Shown: one piece after another, positions 1 to 9,160 of the stretch
Numbering within the stretch: the stretch's first letter is position 1
Layout of the letters: each line of letters starts with the position of its first letter
Origin: Micromonospora arborensis
GTDB taxonomy: Bacteria; Actinomycetota; Actinomycetes; Mycobacteriales; Micromonosporaceae
NCBI RefSeq assembly: GCF_003205615.1
Contig: NZ_PYBV01000041.1
Span: 1-52,473 of the forward strand
Direction: 5' to 3'
DNA: 52,473 bases
The notes under the pieces: generated by a model
Told to the model about the DNA's origin: nothing
Databases searched by the model: none
What the model saw: the letters and a program-made list of their open reading frames with translations, nothing else
Program-made: the position numbers and the translations under genes

Positions 1-31
1 ACATTATGCCCGAAGACACACACAACACTAA

Positions 32-1927
<1,896 letters not shown>

Positions 1928-2061
1928 CCGCCGCAGCGTAGTACCGCCTCGGATCGTCCGCTGTCCGGCAAACAGCCAGATGTCCGTTTGGTGAGGGCGG
2001 GCGGGTGGGGGGTATCCCGTTCGGTCGGGGGCCGTGGGGTGCCGTACACTTGCTGATCGTT

Positions 2062-2138
2062 GCCGCCTTAGCTCAGTCGGCTAGAGCGACGCACTCGTAA
2101 TGCGTAGGTCGACGGTTCGATTCCGTCAGGCGGCTCCA
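2062..2138 (+). tRNA. tRNA-Thr (anticodon CGT)
   Basis: Acceptor strand GCCGCCT pairs with AGGCGGC. The anticodon arm ACGCA/TGCGT encloses the loop CTCGTAA, giving anticodon CGT (codon ACG, Thr). The T arm carries GGTTCGATTCC, and CCA is encoded (2136-2138). The gene is intact. Its 3' part, from the anticodon loop to the discriminator base, is duplicated at 5014-5057, as expected for a site-specific integration target. Confidence 0.95.
2093..2136 (+). repeat. attL-like 44-bp core inside tRNA-Thr
   Basis: Begins ACTCGTAATGCG and ends CAGGCGGCTC, spanning the anticodon loop to just past the acceptor stem. It is identical base for base to 5014-5057. Because the tRNA gene stays complete on this side, this is the copy that reconstitutes the tRNA. 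Confidence 0.9.
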
Positions 2139-2234
2139 TAGAAAGGCCCAGGTCACCGGCTTGATCGCCGATCATGACCTGGGCCTTTTGCTTGCCGTCG
2201 TTAGGCCGAGCAGCCAAGTGAGCAGCCAACCTAC

Positions 2235-3120
2235 TCACCGGACCACAGCGACCCCCTCCAGTCGTGCCGCAGCTTCCCGCGCGACCTCGGGGGCCACGTG
2301 TGCGTAGATGTTGAGCGTGACGCTGATCTGCGAGTGGTCGAGGATCTCCATGACCACGCGGGCGGGCACGCCCTAGGCGAGAAGGACACTGGCTGCCGTG
2401 TGCCGCAGGTCGTGAAGACGAACCTGCCGTAGGCCGGCCCGCCGGATGATTTCCCGGAACGACCGGTAGTCGTTACGCGGGTGGAGGGGCGTGCCGACGG
2501 CGGTGGCAAAGACCAGCCCGGTGAGGTCGATGTCATCCCACCGTAGTCCCAAGACCTCGCCTTGGCGGAGCCCGAGTGCGATCCCGATGAGCCATCGAGC
2601 TTCTAGCCGGAGGCCTTCCACAGCCTTGAGGAAGCGTCGTGCTTCGGCGAGCGAGTAGGGCCGCGCCTCAACGTGGGGCAGTGAGGGCGGCTCCACGGGA
2701 GCAGCCGGGTTGTTGTGGATCAGCTGCCATCGCACCGCCACGTTGAGCGATCGACGGAGATTGGCGTGCATGCGTCGGACACTGCCGATCGACAGAACCG
2801 TCACCCGATCCCGGTAGAAGGAGGTCAGGTGTGCCGGGGTCAGCTTGTCGAGTCGATGCCGGCCCAGCATCGGCCCGATGTGGTGCTCGACCTCTTCACG
2901 GTATCGGTGCAAGGTCGATGGCCGGACTTTGGCCGAGGCGACCTCTGACAGGTAGGTCTCCATCCACTGCGCCAAGGTGGGCACCCGTTGCGTGGAGAGT
3001 CGACCAGTCTCGGCGAGAACGGTCATTTCCGTGAGTGCCTTGACCACCTCTTCAACGCTGTCCGCAAGATCAGGGCGGGCGACGTTGACAGCGGCGATGA
3101 CGTGAGCGGGGTCGGTTTGC
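2235..3120 (-). pseudogene. Tyrosine site-specific integrase, nonsense-mutated and N-truncated
   Basis: The remaining protein has the SAM-like core-binding domain (from VPTLAQWMETYL to the LTPAHL segment) and the catalytic domain with the first Arg in GLRQGEVLGLRW and the HxxR box as LHDLRH. Reading stops at an in-frame TAG at 2373-2375 directly after SVLLA. The same frame then continues as GVPARVVMEILDHSQIS and TLNIYAHV to a TGA at 2235. The amber therefore removes 45 residues including the catalytic Tyr in NIYAHV; relatives usually have Gln at the amber position, one C-to-T change away. Upstream, the frame meets the hydrolase stop at 3121, so the N-terminal arm-binding domain is missing. 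Confidence 0.85.
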
Positions 3121-3921
3121 CTAAATCGTGGCGAGGAACGCCCGGACTGCGGCGGCGAACGCGTCGGGGGCGGTGGTGTAGATGAGGTGGTCGGCGTCCA
3201 GCTCGGCCGACACGGTGTTGGCGCGTCGCTCGACCATGGCGCGGACCTGCTCGGGCGGGATGACGCCCTTGGTGGCGTGGACCAGCAGGGCCGGGCAGGT
3301 TGTGGCCGTCCAGTCGTCGAAGTGGTCGCCGTGGACCTGCTCCTCGGACTGGTACATCTCCTGTGGGTGGAAGGGCAGCCGCCAGGAGCCGTCCGCGTTC
3401 TTCCGCAGCCGGTCGGAGAAGTACGGCGCGGCCGGGCCCAGGCCCGCGACAAGCGCGTCGCGGGTGGGTGCCTGGTAGGGCAGGTTGAGCAGGAACCCGA
3501 AGGGGTTCGCCCCGTCCAGACCGAGGGCGGCGGGACCCTCGGCGTTGACGAGAGCGGTGACGCGTTCGGGGTGGCGGGCGGCGAACTGGTAGGCGTTGAT
3601 GGCGCCGAGGGAGTGGCCGAGCAGCACGACGCGGTCCAACCCCAGGTGGTCCAGAAGGGCCTGCAGGTCGGCGAGGTATCCCTTGCGCGAGTAGTCGGCG
3701 GCCCGGTCGGACTCGCCCTGGCCGCGCTGGTCGGGGGCGATCAGCCGCCAATCAGGGCCGAGGGCCCGGGCGAGGTGGGCGAACGTGGCGCCCTCGGACA
3801 GGTGGCCGTGCAGCGCGACCAGTGGGCTCCCGGCTCCGCCGAAGTCGAGGTACGACAGCCGGCGGCCGTCGATGACGAGTTCGGCGCGGGTGGCGGTGGC
3901 GTTCGCGGAGTCGTCAGTCAT
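3121..3921 (-). CDS. Alpha/beta-fold hydrolase
   Basis: 266-residue alpha/beta hydrolase of the epoxide-hydrolase/haloperoxidase-like class. Visible are the oxyanion-hole segment HGHLSEG near residue 39, the nucleophile elbow GHSLG near 101 and a C-terminal histidine region DADHLIY near 245. The Asp member of the triad is not certain from sequence alone. No signal peptide, so cytoplasmic. It is divergent from the TetR gene at 4061 with a 139-bp shared promoter region, the classic arrangement of a regulator controlling a detoxifying or catabolic enzyme. It lies within the integrated element and directly abuts the broken integrase, so it is probably acquired cargo. Substrate unknown. Confidence 0.85.
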   Translation of the reverse strand: MTDDSANATATRAELVIDGRRLSYLDFGGAGSPLVALHGHLSEGATFAHLARALGPDWRLIAPDQRGQGESDRAADYSRKGYLADLQALLDHLGLDRVVLLGHSLGAINAYQFAARHPERVTALVNAEGPAALGLDGANPFGFLLNLPYQAPTRDALVAGLGPAAPYFSDRLRKNADGSWRLPFHPQEMYQSEEQVHGDHFDDWTATTCPALLVHATKGVIPPEQVRAMVERRANTVSAELDADHLIYTTAPDAFAAAVRAFLATI

Positions 3922-3995
3922 GGCAGGTCCCTCATCTCGTCTCGGTTGCGATGGAAGGGACCGTAGTGGAAATTTGGGCGTATGCGCAAGGCGTC

Positions 3996-4019
3996 CGCCT
4001 CAGACGTTCGCATGAGGCG
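3996..4019. promoter_or_regulatory. Candidate TetR operator
   Basis: Inverted repeat CGCCTCA-N10-TGAGGCG, perfect over 7 bp per arm, between the divergent hydrolase and TetR genes. Position and symmetry suit autoregulation by the TetR protein. Inferred from sequence only. Confidence 0.45.
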
Positions 4020-4060
4020 CTTGTCTTGCACGTACGCATCACCATCGGTAACCTCCGGCC

Positions 4061-4654
4061 ATGGGAAATCGCGAAGACCTGCTGGCCGGGGCCCGCCGCT
4101 GCCTGGAGGAGAAGGGGTGGGCGCGCACTACCGTCCGCGACATCGCGGCCGCGTCCGGCGGGGTCAGCATGGCCGCCATCGGCTACCACTTCGGCTCCCG
4201 CGAGGCGCTGCTCAACGCCGCGCTCATCGACGCCATCGACGAATGGGGTACCCACACTGGCCGCACCCTGGCCGCCTTCGGCACGGAGGGGGCCAAGTCC
4301 GCCGAGCGGTACGAGGCGATGTGGAACGGGATCATCGAGTCCTTTGCCGCGCACCGCACTCTATGGCTCGCCTCCATCGAGGCACTCGCCCAAGCCGAGC
4401 ACTCCGAGGACCTGCGCCGCTACCTTGCCGGGGGCCAGGCGCAAGGACGGCGGGGCCTGGCGGCCATCCTCGGCGGCGTCGAGGAGGACACAGTCGACGA
4501 CAAGGCGGCGCGCACGCTGGGCGCCGTGCAGATGGCTCTGCTCACCGGCCTGATGACGCAGTGGCTCACCGACCCCGATCAAGCCCCCACCAGCGCCGAC
4601 ATCGTTGCTGGTCTACGCGCGCTGGCTCGTATCGTCGGACTCGATCACCCCTGA
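4061..4654 (+). CDS. TetR/AcrR-family transcriptional regulator
   Basis: 197 residues. The N-terminal helix-turn-helix is typical: EKGWARTTVRDIAAASGGVS followed by IGYHFGSREALL (about residues 17-52). The rest is an all-helical ligand-binding domain of the size expected for the family. The start ATG gives MGNREDLLAGARRCLE, the usual TetR N-terminus. It is divergent from the alpha/beta hydrolase and probably represses it and itself through the inverted repeat at 3996-4019. Ligand unknown. Confidence 0.9.
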   Translation: MGNREDLLAGARRCLEEKGWARTTVRDIAAASGGVSMAAIGYHFGSREALLNAALIDAIDEWGTHTGRTLAAFGTEGAKSAERYEAMWNGIIESFAAHRTLWLASIEALAQAEHSEDLRRYLAGGQAQGRRGLAAILGGVEEDTVDDKAARTLGAVQMALLTGLMTQWLTDPDQAPTSADIVAGLRALARIVGLDHP

Positions 4655-5013
4655 TTCTCCATCAGGTGCACGTGAATCCAGGTCGGCAGTGTCGGGAAAC
4701 GACCGTCTGACGCGAGTGTCAGCATGTGCATGACGGACAGCGCCAGCTGCCGGCCTGTCGGGCTCCCCTTGATGCGGTACGAACTGAGTTCAGCTGATCC
4801 GTTACACGTCCGGCTTACCTTCGGTTGGTGAACCGATGAACCGATGAACTGGCGAGTTGAACTGAAGAAACGCCGGATGGGTTAGGCGGAGCGTCTGTGC
4901 GAGACGTCAGTACTCTGCCGAGCAGCCAAACCGGCGAGCAGCAGCGGACGCTCGCGGACTCGGACCGCATGACCAACACCAAGGCCAATGGTTGGAGCAG
5001 CAACTGGCGGCCG
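4655..5013. other. Gene-free distal part of the integrated element
   Basis: 359 bp between the TetR stop and the second 44-bp repeat. I see no coding region with actinobacterial third-position GC bias. It holds short direct repeats (GAACCGAT twice near 4832-4846) and is less GC-rich than its surroundings. It is probably non-functional remnant of the element. Confidence 0.55.
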
Positions 5014-5057
5014 ACTCGTAATGCGTAGGTCGACGGTTCGATTCCGTCAGGCGGCTC
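5014..5057 (+). repeat. attR-like 44-bp core
   Basis: Exact copy of 2093-2136 (3' half of tRNA-Thr). No 5' tRNA half precedes it, so it is not a functional tRNA. It marks the distal end of the integrated element. Confidence 0.9.
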
Positions 5058-5186
5058 GGTGCGGGAACGTCGTCCATGTGCCAGGGGCGAAGCACGAGAG
5101 CGGGGGTGGTCGGCGTCGCGACCGTGTGCAGTACGACTGTGTCGTTCGCCGGTCGAGCGTAGGGCGGCACCGTCGCCGGACCGTGG

Positions 5187-5630
5187 CTACCTCCGACGCG
5201 CCAGGTGTTGCAGCGTCGCCCGGATGACTGTCTTCTCCTCCGCGGAGACGCTGGGGTCCATCAGGATGCGCGCGACTGCCCGCAGGTCCGGGTCGGTGCT
5301 CGGGTCAGGTGCGGGTGAGGGCGGCGCTCCGTCCCAGCCCAGAATCTGCGAGGCCACCGCTCGTGGGATGCCAAGACCGTCGCAGAACTGCTGGACCTGG
5401 GTGCGCTGCGGGTTGGCTATCTCGGCACGTCGCCAACGGTAGATCGTCGAACGACCAATGCCGGTGCGCTGTTCGACATCCTCAATGGACATGGCGCGTT
5501 CCCGTACGGCCTCGTCGAGGGCGCGTTTGATGAACCGCGCGAACGCGATGACGCGAGGGTCCTGGCTGGCACTTGCGGGCACTGGCTGATCGTAAGTGCC
5601 ATCTATGGGACTCCGTTGCCGGACCCGCAT
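5187..5630 (-). CDS. Cro/C1-type helix-turn-helix regulator
   Basis: 147 residues from the ATG at 5630. The HTH is MSIEDVEQRTGIGRSTIYRW (about residues 46-65), followed by a short linker and a C-terminal region DLRAVARILMDPSVSAEEK, a layout common in actinobacterial XRE proteins. The next in-frame candidate start is GTG at 5582. Using it would leave the palindrome-like site at 5597-5610 outside the gene, so the start is uncertain. It sits just outside the integrated element. The intergenic region to the SGNH hydrolase carries several TGCCA-N4-TGGCA palindromes, probably its binding sites. Confidence 0.8.
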   Translation of the reverse strand: MRVRQRSPIDGTYDQPVPASASQDPRVIAFARFIKRALDEAVRERAMSIEDVEQRTGIGRSTIYRWRRAEIANPQRTQVQQFCDGLGIPRAVASQILGWDGAPPSPAPDPSTDPDLRAVARILMDPSVSAEEKTVIRATLQHLARRR

Positions 5631-5634
5631 CTAG

Positions 5635-5648
5635 TGCCAGATCTGGCA
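5635..5648. promoter_or_regulatory. Palindromic operator TGCCA-N4-TGGCA
   Basis: TGCCAGATCTGGCA is a perfect 14-bp palindrome 4 bp upstream of the ATG of the XRE regulator. A weaker relative, TGCCATCTATGGGA, lies at 5597-5610. The position suggests autorepression. Confidence 0.6.
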
Positions 5649-5755
5649 TCCGACTCTAGCCGCGCCATGGCAGCGCGAAGCCATCCCTGCAAGCTTGTAC
5701 GCGGACTACGCGCGGTCTGGCGGGCTCAGCGCCCACGAGCCAAAAGTACGCTCGT

Positions 5756-5830
5756 TGCCACACTTGGCACTGAGTGGTTGACGCGATACCGTCAGTGCCA
5801 TGAATGGCAACGACAGTGCCAGATATGGTC
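5756..5830. promoter_or_regulatory. Cluster of three TGCCA-N4-TGGCA operators
   Basis: TGCCACACTTGGCA (5756-5769), TGCCATGAATGGCA (5796-5809) and the imperfect TGCCAGATATGGTC (5817-5830). They are 40 and 21 bp apart, start to start, roughly whole helical turns, so a dimer could bind all on one face. A -35-like TTGACG at 5778-5783 lies between the first two. They precede the SGNH hydrolase gene and share a motif with the site beside the XRE gene. Confidence 0.6.
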
Positions 5831-5990
5831 CTCGTCCGCTCTTCGATCGGCTCGCCCGCCTACCGGCCGAGGGCGGCCCCGCTCCACACGGCCGCCTCGG
5901 GCTGCCCATCCACCCATCCCCAGCGGGAGTGCCCAGCATCACCGCGACCAACGACGAGCAAGCCGCCGGCTCGGTGGCAGAGGAGGCTCG

Positions 5991-6848
5991 ATGAAACTCC
6001 GCCCCATGCTGTTGGGTGCCCTCGCCGTCGCTCTCGTGGCGGTCGGTCAGTCTGTCCCCACGGGCGCACCCGTCGCCGCCCAGGCCGCTGCCCAGGCCGC
6101 GGCCGCCGCCTGTCCCGTGCCGGGCCGTCCCACGCTGAAGATTCTGACCGTGGGCGATTCGATCACCGCTGGCGCGACGATGGCCGGATCGTCCAGCGCC
6201 GGCTACCGCGCTGAGCTGGGGCGCCTGCTCGACCAGAGCTGCGTACCCCATCAGTTCGTCGTCGCGGCCGTCGGCGGCGTGACCTGCAACTACTGGTCGT
6301 CGCAGATGGCGAGCCTGGTCACCACGCATCGACCTGACCTCATCCTGCTGAACTGCGGGACCAACAACAACCTGTCGAACGCCACCGCGGCCCAGATGGC
6401 CGCCTTCGAGGGCACCTACCGGGCGCTCTTCGACACTGCGCTGGATCTGGACCCGGACGTCATCATGTACCCGTCTTGGGTGCAGTACAGCTCCGGGCAT
6501 GGCACCACCGGCTGTACGACCCCACCGGGCCCGAGTCCCGCCTGGCTCCCGGCGAGTGAAGCCAAGGTCAATGACGCGATCTATCGCAGCATGTTGGTCA
6601 TCGACGAGTACGGCGACCGCGTACCAACCTGGATCGACTACCAGTCCATCCCCGAGGGGTATCTGGACCAGTGCGGCGTGCATCCCACGCCGGGCGGTTA
6701 CGACGTGATGGGTCGGCTGGCCTTCAACACCATCGCTCCTCGGCTGGGCGTCGGGCCGGCGCCGCTGCCGTGCGGGTTGGTGGGCCGTCGGCCGGGCTTC
6801 TCGGTCGGTCAGTGGGTGCCCTGCGCAACGATGAACCTCAACCCGTGA
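5991..6848 (+). CDS. Secreted SGNH/GDSL-type hydrolase
   Basis: 285 residues. The ATG at 5991 follows AGGAGG and starts a classic Sec signal peptide (MKLRPMLLGALAVALVAV, cleavage near the AQAAAQAAAAA stretch). SGNH blocks: VGDSITAG with nucleophile Ser57 (block I), VGGVTC (block II Gly) and LNCGTNNN (block III). Block V reads DQCGVHPTPGGY: the catalytic His is present, but the acid lies five rather than three residues before it. Probably an extracellular esterase or lipase; substrate unknown. The upstream operator cluster suggests control by the neighbouring XRE protein. Confidence 0.88.
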   Translation: MKLRPMLLGALAVALVAVGQSVPTGAPVAAQAAAQAAAAACPVPGRPTLKILTVGDSITAGATMAGSSSAGYRAELGRLLDQSCVPHQFVVAAVGGVTCNYWSSQMASLVTTHRPDLILLNCGTNNNLSNATAAQMAAFEGTYRALFDTALDLDPDVIMYPSWVQYSSGHGTTGCTTPPGPSPAWLPASEAKVNDAIYRSMLVIDEYGDRVPTWIDYQSIPEGYLDQCGVHPTPGGYDVMGRLAFNTIAPRLGVGPAPLPCGLVGRRPGFSVGQWVPCATMNLNP

Positions 6849-7279
6849 GGACCGTCCGCTCACTGCGGTGATCCGACGCGCGCCACTGGGGCAGCGACCC
6901 TCTCCTGCCGGCTCTGCCCATCCTGGGTGGGGCCGGCTTCGTCGTCGGCAGGTCAGTCGTCGGCGGATCAGTGCGATCAGCCCTCGCGGGCCAGTGCAAC
7001 CAGCCCTCGAAGGAAGGCGTGTGTCCGTACAACGGGCTCGCTTCAGATCGATGGGTGCGAGATCATGTTCATCTGCCGATCTTCCTGCCGGCTCAACCCC
7101 GGCAGGTCAGTGCGGCAGCCCGAAACCGCTTGCGGATCGGGACGACGCCTACCGGGGGGAGGCTGCGTGTGGCGCGAGCAGGGCATCGCCCGTACCGCCC
7201 TCGCACGTGTGGCGCCGCCGCAGCGGCCTGGTGCGCCCGCGGTGACCCCATCCCGGGTGTTGCACCCGATGGCGTCGGA

Positions 7280-7359
7280 CATGATCGACTCCATGTCGCC
7301 GATGTGGCGGTATCCCGCCTCACGGATACCGCGATATCGGCGATGCCGAGTGGATCACG
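7280..7359. repeat. Dispersed long palindrome, copy A
   Basis: Left arm 7280-7315 begins CATGATCGACTCCATGTC and ends GGCGGTATCC. Right arm 7324-7359 begins GGATACCGCGATATCGGCG and ends GAGTGGATCACG. The arms are imperfect reverse complements with an 8-base loop. Related copies lie at 39789-39872 and, truncated, at 52413-52473. Confidence 0.75.
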
Positions 7360-7396
7360 CCCGGACGCCACCATGCCCGGCCTGAGCTGGCTCACC

Positions 7397-7415
7397 CGCC
7401 ACCCGACGGGTGGCG
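7397..7415. terminator. Short stem-loop
   Basis: CGCCACCC-GAC-GGGTGGCG, a perfect 8-bp stem with a 3-base loop, extendable by TCAC/GTGA with a bulge. No T-tract; terminator function is a guess. Confidence 0.4.
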
Positions 7416-7508
7416 TGACCGATGCCAGCCGCCCGGCGGGCGCTTGGCTGGAGGTGACCCGACCTCAGATCTCCTCGTACCGCCGCCCCAGCGCAGATCG
7501 GAGCCATC

Positions 7509-7832
7509 GTGGATACTCGGACTCAGTCAAAGGCCGCGAATGTCATCATCGCCGTCGCCGGATTATGTTGGCTGGCCACCGTGCTGGTCGCGACGATCGA
7601 CTGGGACGGTGCGGTGTCCGGCCGTGCCTTCGCCGTCGGCGCAGTCGCGGCCGCCGTCTCGGTCGCCGCTCTGATCGTCAACAGCCGTCAGTTGGCCGGC
7701 GGCATCAAGGTCGTTGTCGTTTCGGTGGCCCGGGCGCCGCAGCAGGCGTACTGGCGTGGCTATCAGGACCGCGGCATCGACAGCCGGCCGGGTGGCGACG
7801 ACGACACCCCCGACCTGATGCTGTCAGCGTGA
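7509..7832 (+). CDS. Small membrane protein of unknown function
   Basis: 107 residues from a GTG start (MDTRTQSKAAN). Two hydrophobic helices are evident, about residues 11-29 and 39-58, followed by a soluble tail ending in an acidic stretch (GGDDDTPD). No family recognised. It faces the oxidase-like gene tail to tail with 38 bp between stops. Codon use and third-position GC fit a real gene. Confidence 0.65.
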   Translation: MDTRTQSKAANVIIAVAGLCWLATVLVATIDWDGAVSGRAFAVGAVAAAVSVAALIVNSRQLAGGIKVVVVSVARAPQQAYWRGYQDRGIDSRPGGDDDTPDLMLSA

Positions 7833-7870
7833 GCATCCTTCTGCCGGCTGGGCGGACCGTGGCGGGGCGA

Positions 7871-8488
7871 TCAGGCGTAGATGCTCTTGACGTACTCCGG
7901 GCCGTAGTGCCGTTCCAGGTCTGCCAGGCTCTCCACCGGCGCCTCGACTTCCTTGATCAGGCGTGCTCGGGACGGCAGCACGTCGGGCTGCCAGGTCTCC
8001 GGCTGCCACAGCGCGGACCGTAGGAACGCCTTCGCACAGTGGTAGAAGATCTGCTCGATCTCCACCACCACGGCGAGCACCGGCCGGTGCCCCTTGACCA
8101 CCATCTCGTCGAACCAGGGAGCGTCGCTCACCAGGCGGGCACGCCCGTTGATGCGCAGCGTGTCGGTCCTCCCGGGGACCATGAAGAGCAACCCGACGTG
8201 CGGGTTGTCGAGGATGTTGCGGTAGCCGTCGGCCCGCTTGTTGCCCGGCCGCTCCGGCAAGGCGATGGTCGTGTCGTCCAGCACCAGGGCGAAGCCGGCC
8301 GGGTCGCCCTTGGGGGAGACGTCGCAGCTACCGTCCGCGCCGGCCGTGGCCAGCAGGCAGAACGGCGAGGCGGCAAGCCAGTCCCGGTCCCGTTCGTGCA
8401 GGCGGGGGCGGTCCTTGTTGGCGGCCCGTGCGGTCGGCGACCCGAGCAGATCGCGCAGCTCCTCGTGCGAGGTGATCTCCACCGTCAC
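7871..8488 (-). CDS. Pyridoxamine 5'-phosphate oxidase-family flavoprotein
   Basis: 205 residues from GTG at 8488 with GGGAGG six bases upstream. The core DWLAASPFCLLATAG, then DVSPKGDPAGF and NKRADGYRNILDNPHVGLLF, is the split-barrel FMN/F420-binding fold. The overall pattern matches the MSMEG_1061 subgroup of the pyridoxamine-phosphate-oxidase superfamily (from memory of the family). Cytoplasmic; probably reduces or oxidises a small molecule rather than making PLP. Start, length and core motifs are consistent. Confidence 0.85.
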   Translation of the reverse strand: MTVEITSHEELRDLLGSPTARAANKDRPRLHERDRDWLAASPFCLLATAGADGSCDVSPKGDPAGFALVLDDTTIALPERPGNKRADGYRNILDNPHVGLLFMVPGRTDTLRINGRARLVSDAPWFDEMVVKGHRPVLAVVVEIEQIFYHCAKAFLRSALWQPETWQPDVLPSRARLIKEVEAPVESLADLERHYGPEYVKSIYA

Positions 8489-8656
8489 GTTGACCCTCCC
8501 TCAACCGTTGAGCCGGTGGCGGGCACCACCACTCGTGAGCCTAATCCGCGGTGACCAGCGCGAGGTTTGTGCCTGGTTCGTCCGGGGTACGGCCCACTCG
8601 ACGCGCCCGCCGAGACGTCACCATTCCGTAGGACGCCGACCAGTGGAGGCCGGGAC

Positions 8657-9160
8657 ATGGAAAGCCGACTCAAGGTGCTGGGTCATCCAGTCCATCCGAT
8701 GCTGGTCATGTTCCCGGTGGCGTTGTTCGCGACGGCGGTGCTGTTCGACGTGGTCGACACCGTCGGTGGTCCCGACTTCCTCGGCGAGGTCGCGTACTGG
8801 AACATCACGGTCGGCCTGATCGGCGGCCTTCTCGCGGCGGCGGCCGGCTCGTTCGATCTGCTGGCCATTCCGACCGGCACCCGCGCGAAGCGGGTGGGTC
8901 TGCTGCACGCGGGCGCCAACGTCGCGGTGATCCTGCTCTTCGCCGCCGTGTGGGCCGTCCGGCTCAACGCGGATTCCCGGGCCGCAGGCGGTGCCCTTCT
9001 CGCCATCGAGGTGGTCGCGGTGGCGATCCTGGGTATCAGCGCGTGGCTCGGCGGGGAGTTGGTCGACCGGCTCGGTGTGGGCGTCGACCGCGACGCCGGC
9101 CTGGACGCGCCCAGCTCGCTACGGCCACCCTCGTCCGCTCAGCGGATCGGAGAGGTGTGA
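8657..9160 (+). CDS. DUF2231 membrane protein
   Basis: 167 residues. The start ESRLKVLGHPVHPMLVMFPV carries the DUF2231 hallmark GHPxHP, then four hydrophobic helices (about 15-35, 49-70, 80-100, 112-132). ATG at 8657 follows GGAGGC. The stop overlaps the ATG of the Hsp20 gene (TGATG at 9158-9162), so the two are translationally coupled. Function unknown; in other genomes DUF2231 proteins are predicted redox- or metal-associated membrane proteins. Confidence 0.85.
   Translation: MESRLKVLGHPVHPMLVMFPVALFATAVLFDVVDTVGGPDFLGEVAYWNITVGLIGGLLAAAAGSFDLLAIPTGTRAKRVGLLHAGANVAVILLFAAVWAVRLNADSRAAGGALLAIEVVAVAILGISAWLGGELVDRLGVGVDRDAGLDAPSSLRPPSSAQRIGEV

Larger units (their letters stand above)
2093..5057. 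mobile_element. Decayed integrative element in tRNA-Thr
   Basis: A 2.97-kb segment bounded by two identical 44-bp copies of the tRNA-Thr 3' half in direct orientation. A tyrosine-integrase remnant lies against the tRNA copy, the normal position for such elements. Only an alpha/beta hydrolase and a TetR regulator remain as cargo; no replication, transfer or excisionase gene is visible. The integrase is dead (premature stop, missing N-terminus), so the element should be unable to excise by itself. Bounds are the outer edges of the two repeats. Confidence 0.85.
6849..7508. other. 660-bp gene-free region
   Basis: No convincing coding region. It contains an 18-bp near-direct repeat at 6969-6986 and 6992-7009 (16 of 18 identical), the dispersed palindrome at 7280-7359 and a hairpin at 7397-7415. 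It separates the SGNH hydrolase from the next plus-strand gene. Confidence 0.6.

Noticed and set aside
5014..5057. Second tRNA-Thr gene
   Set aside because: Only the 3' half is present; it is an attachment-site copy.
5800..5994. 64-codon frame whose stop overlaps the SGNH start (ATGA)
   Set aside because: Its ATG lies inside an operator, no RBS, and the protein looks random. The SGNH gene has its own AGGAGG.
6971..8023. 350-codon frame across the 6.9-7.5 kb region
   Set aside because: It would overlap the small membrane protein gene out of frame and the palindrome; no conserved pattern.
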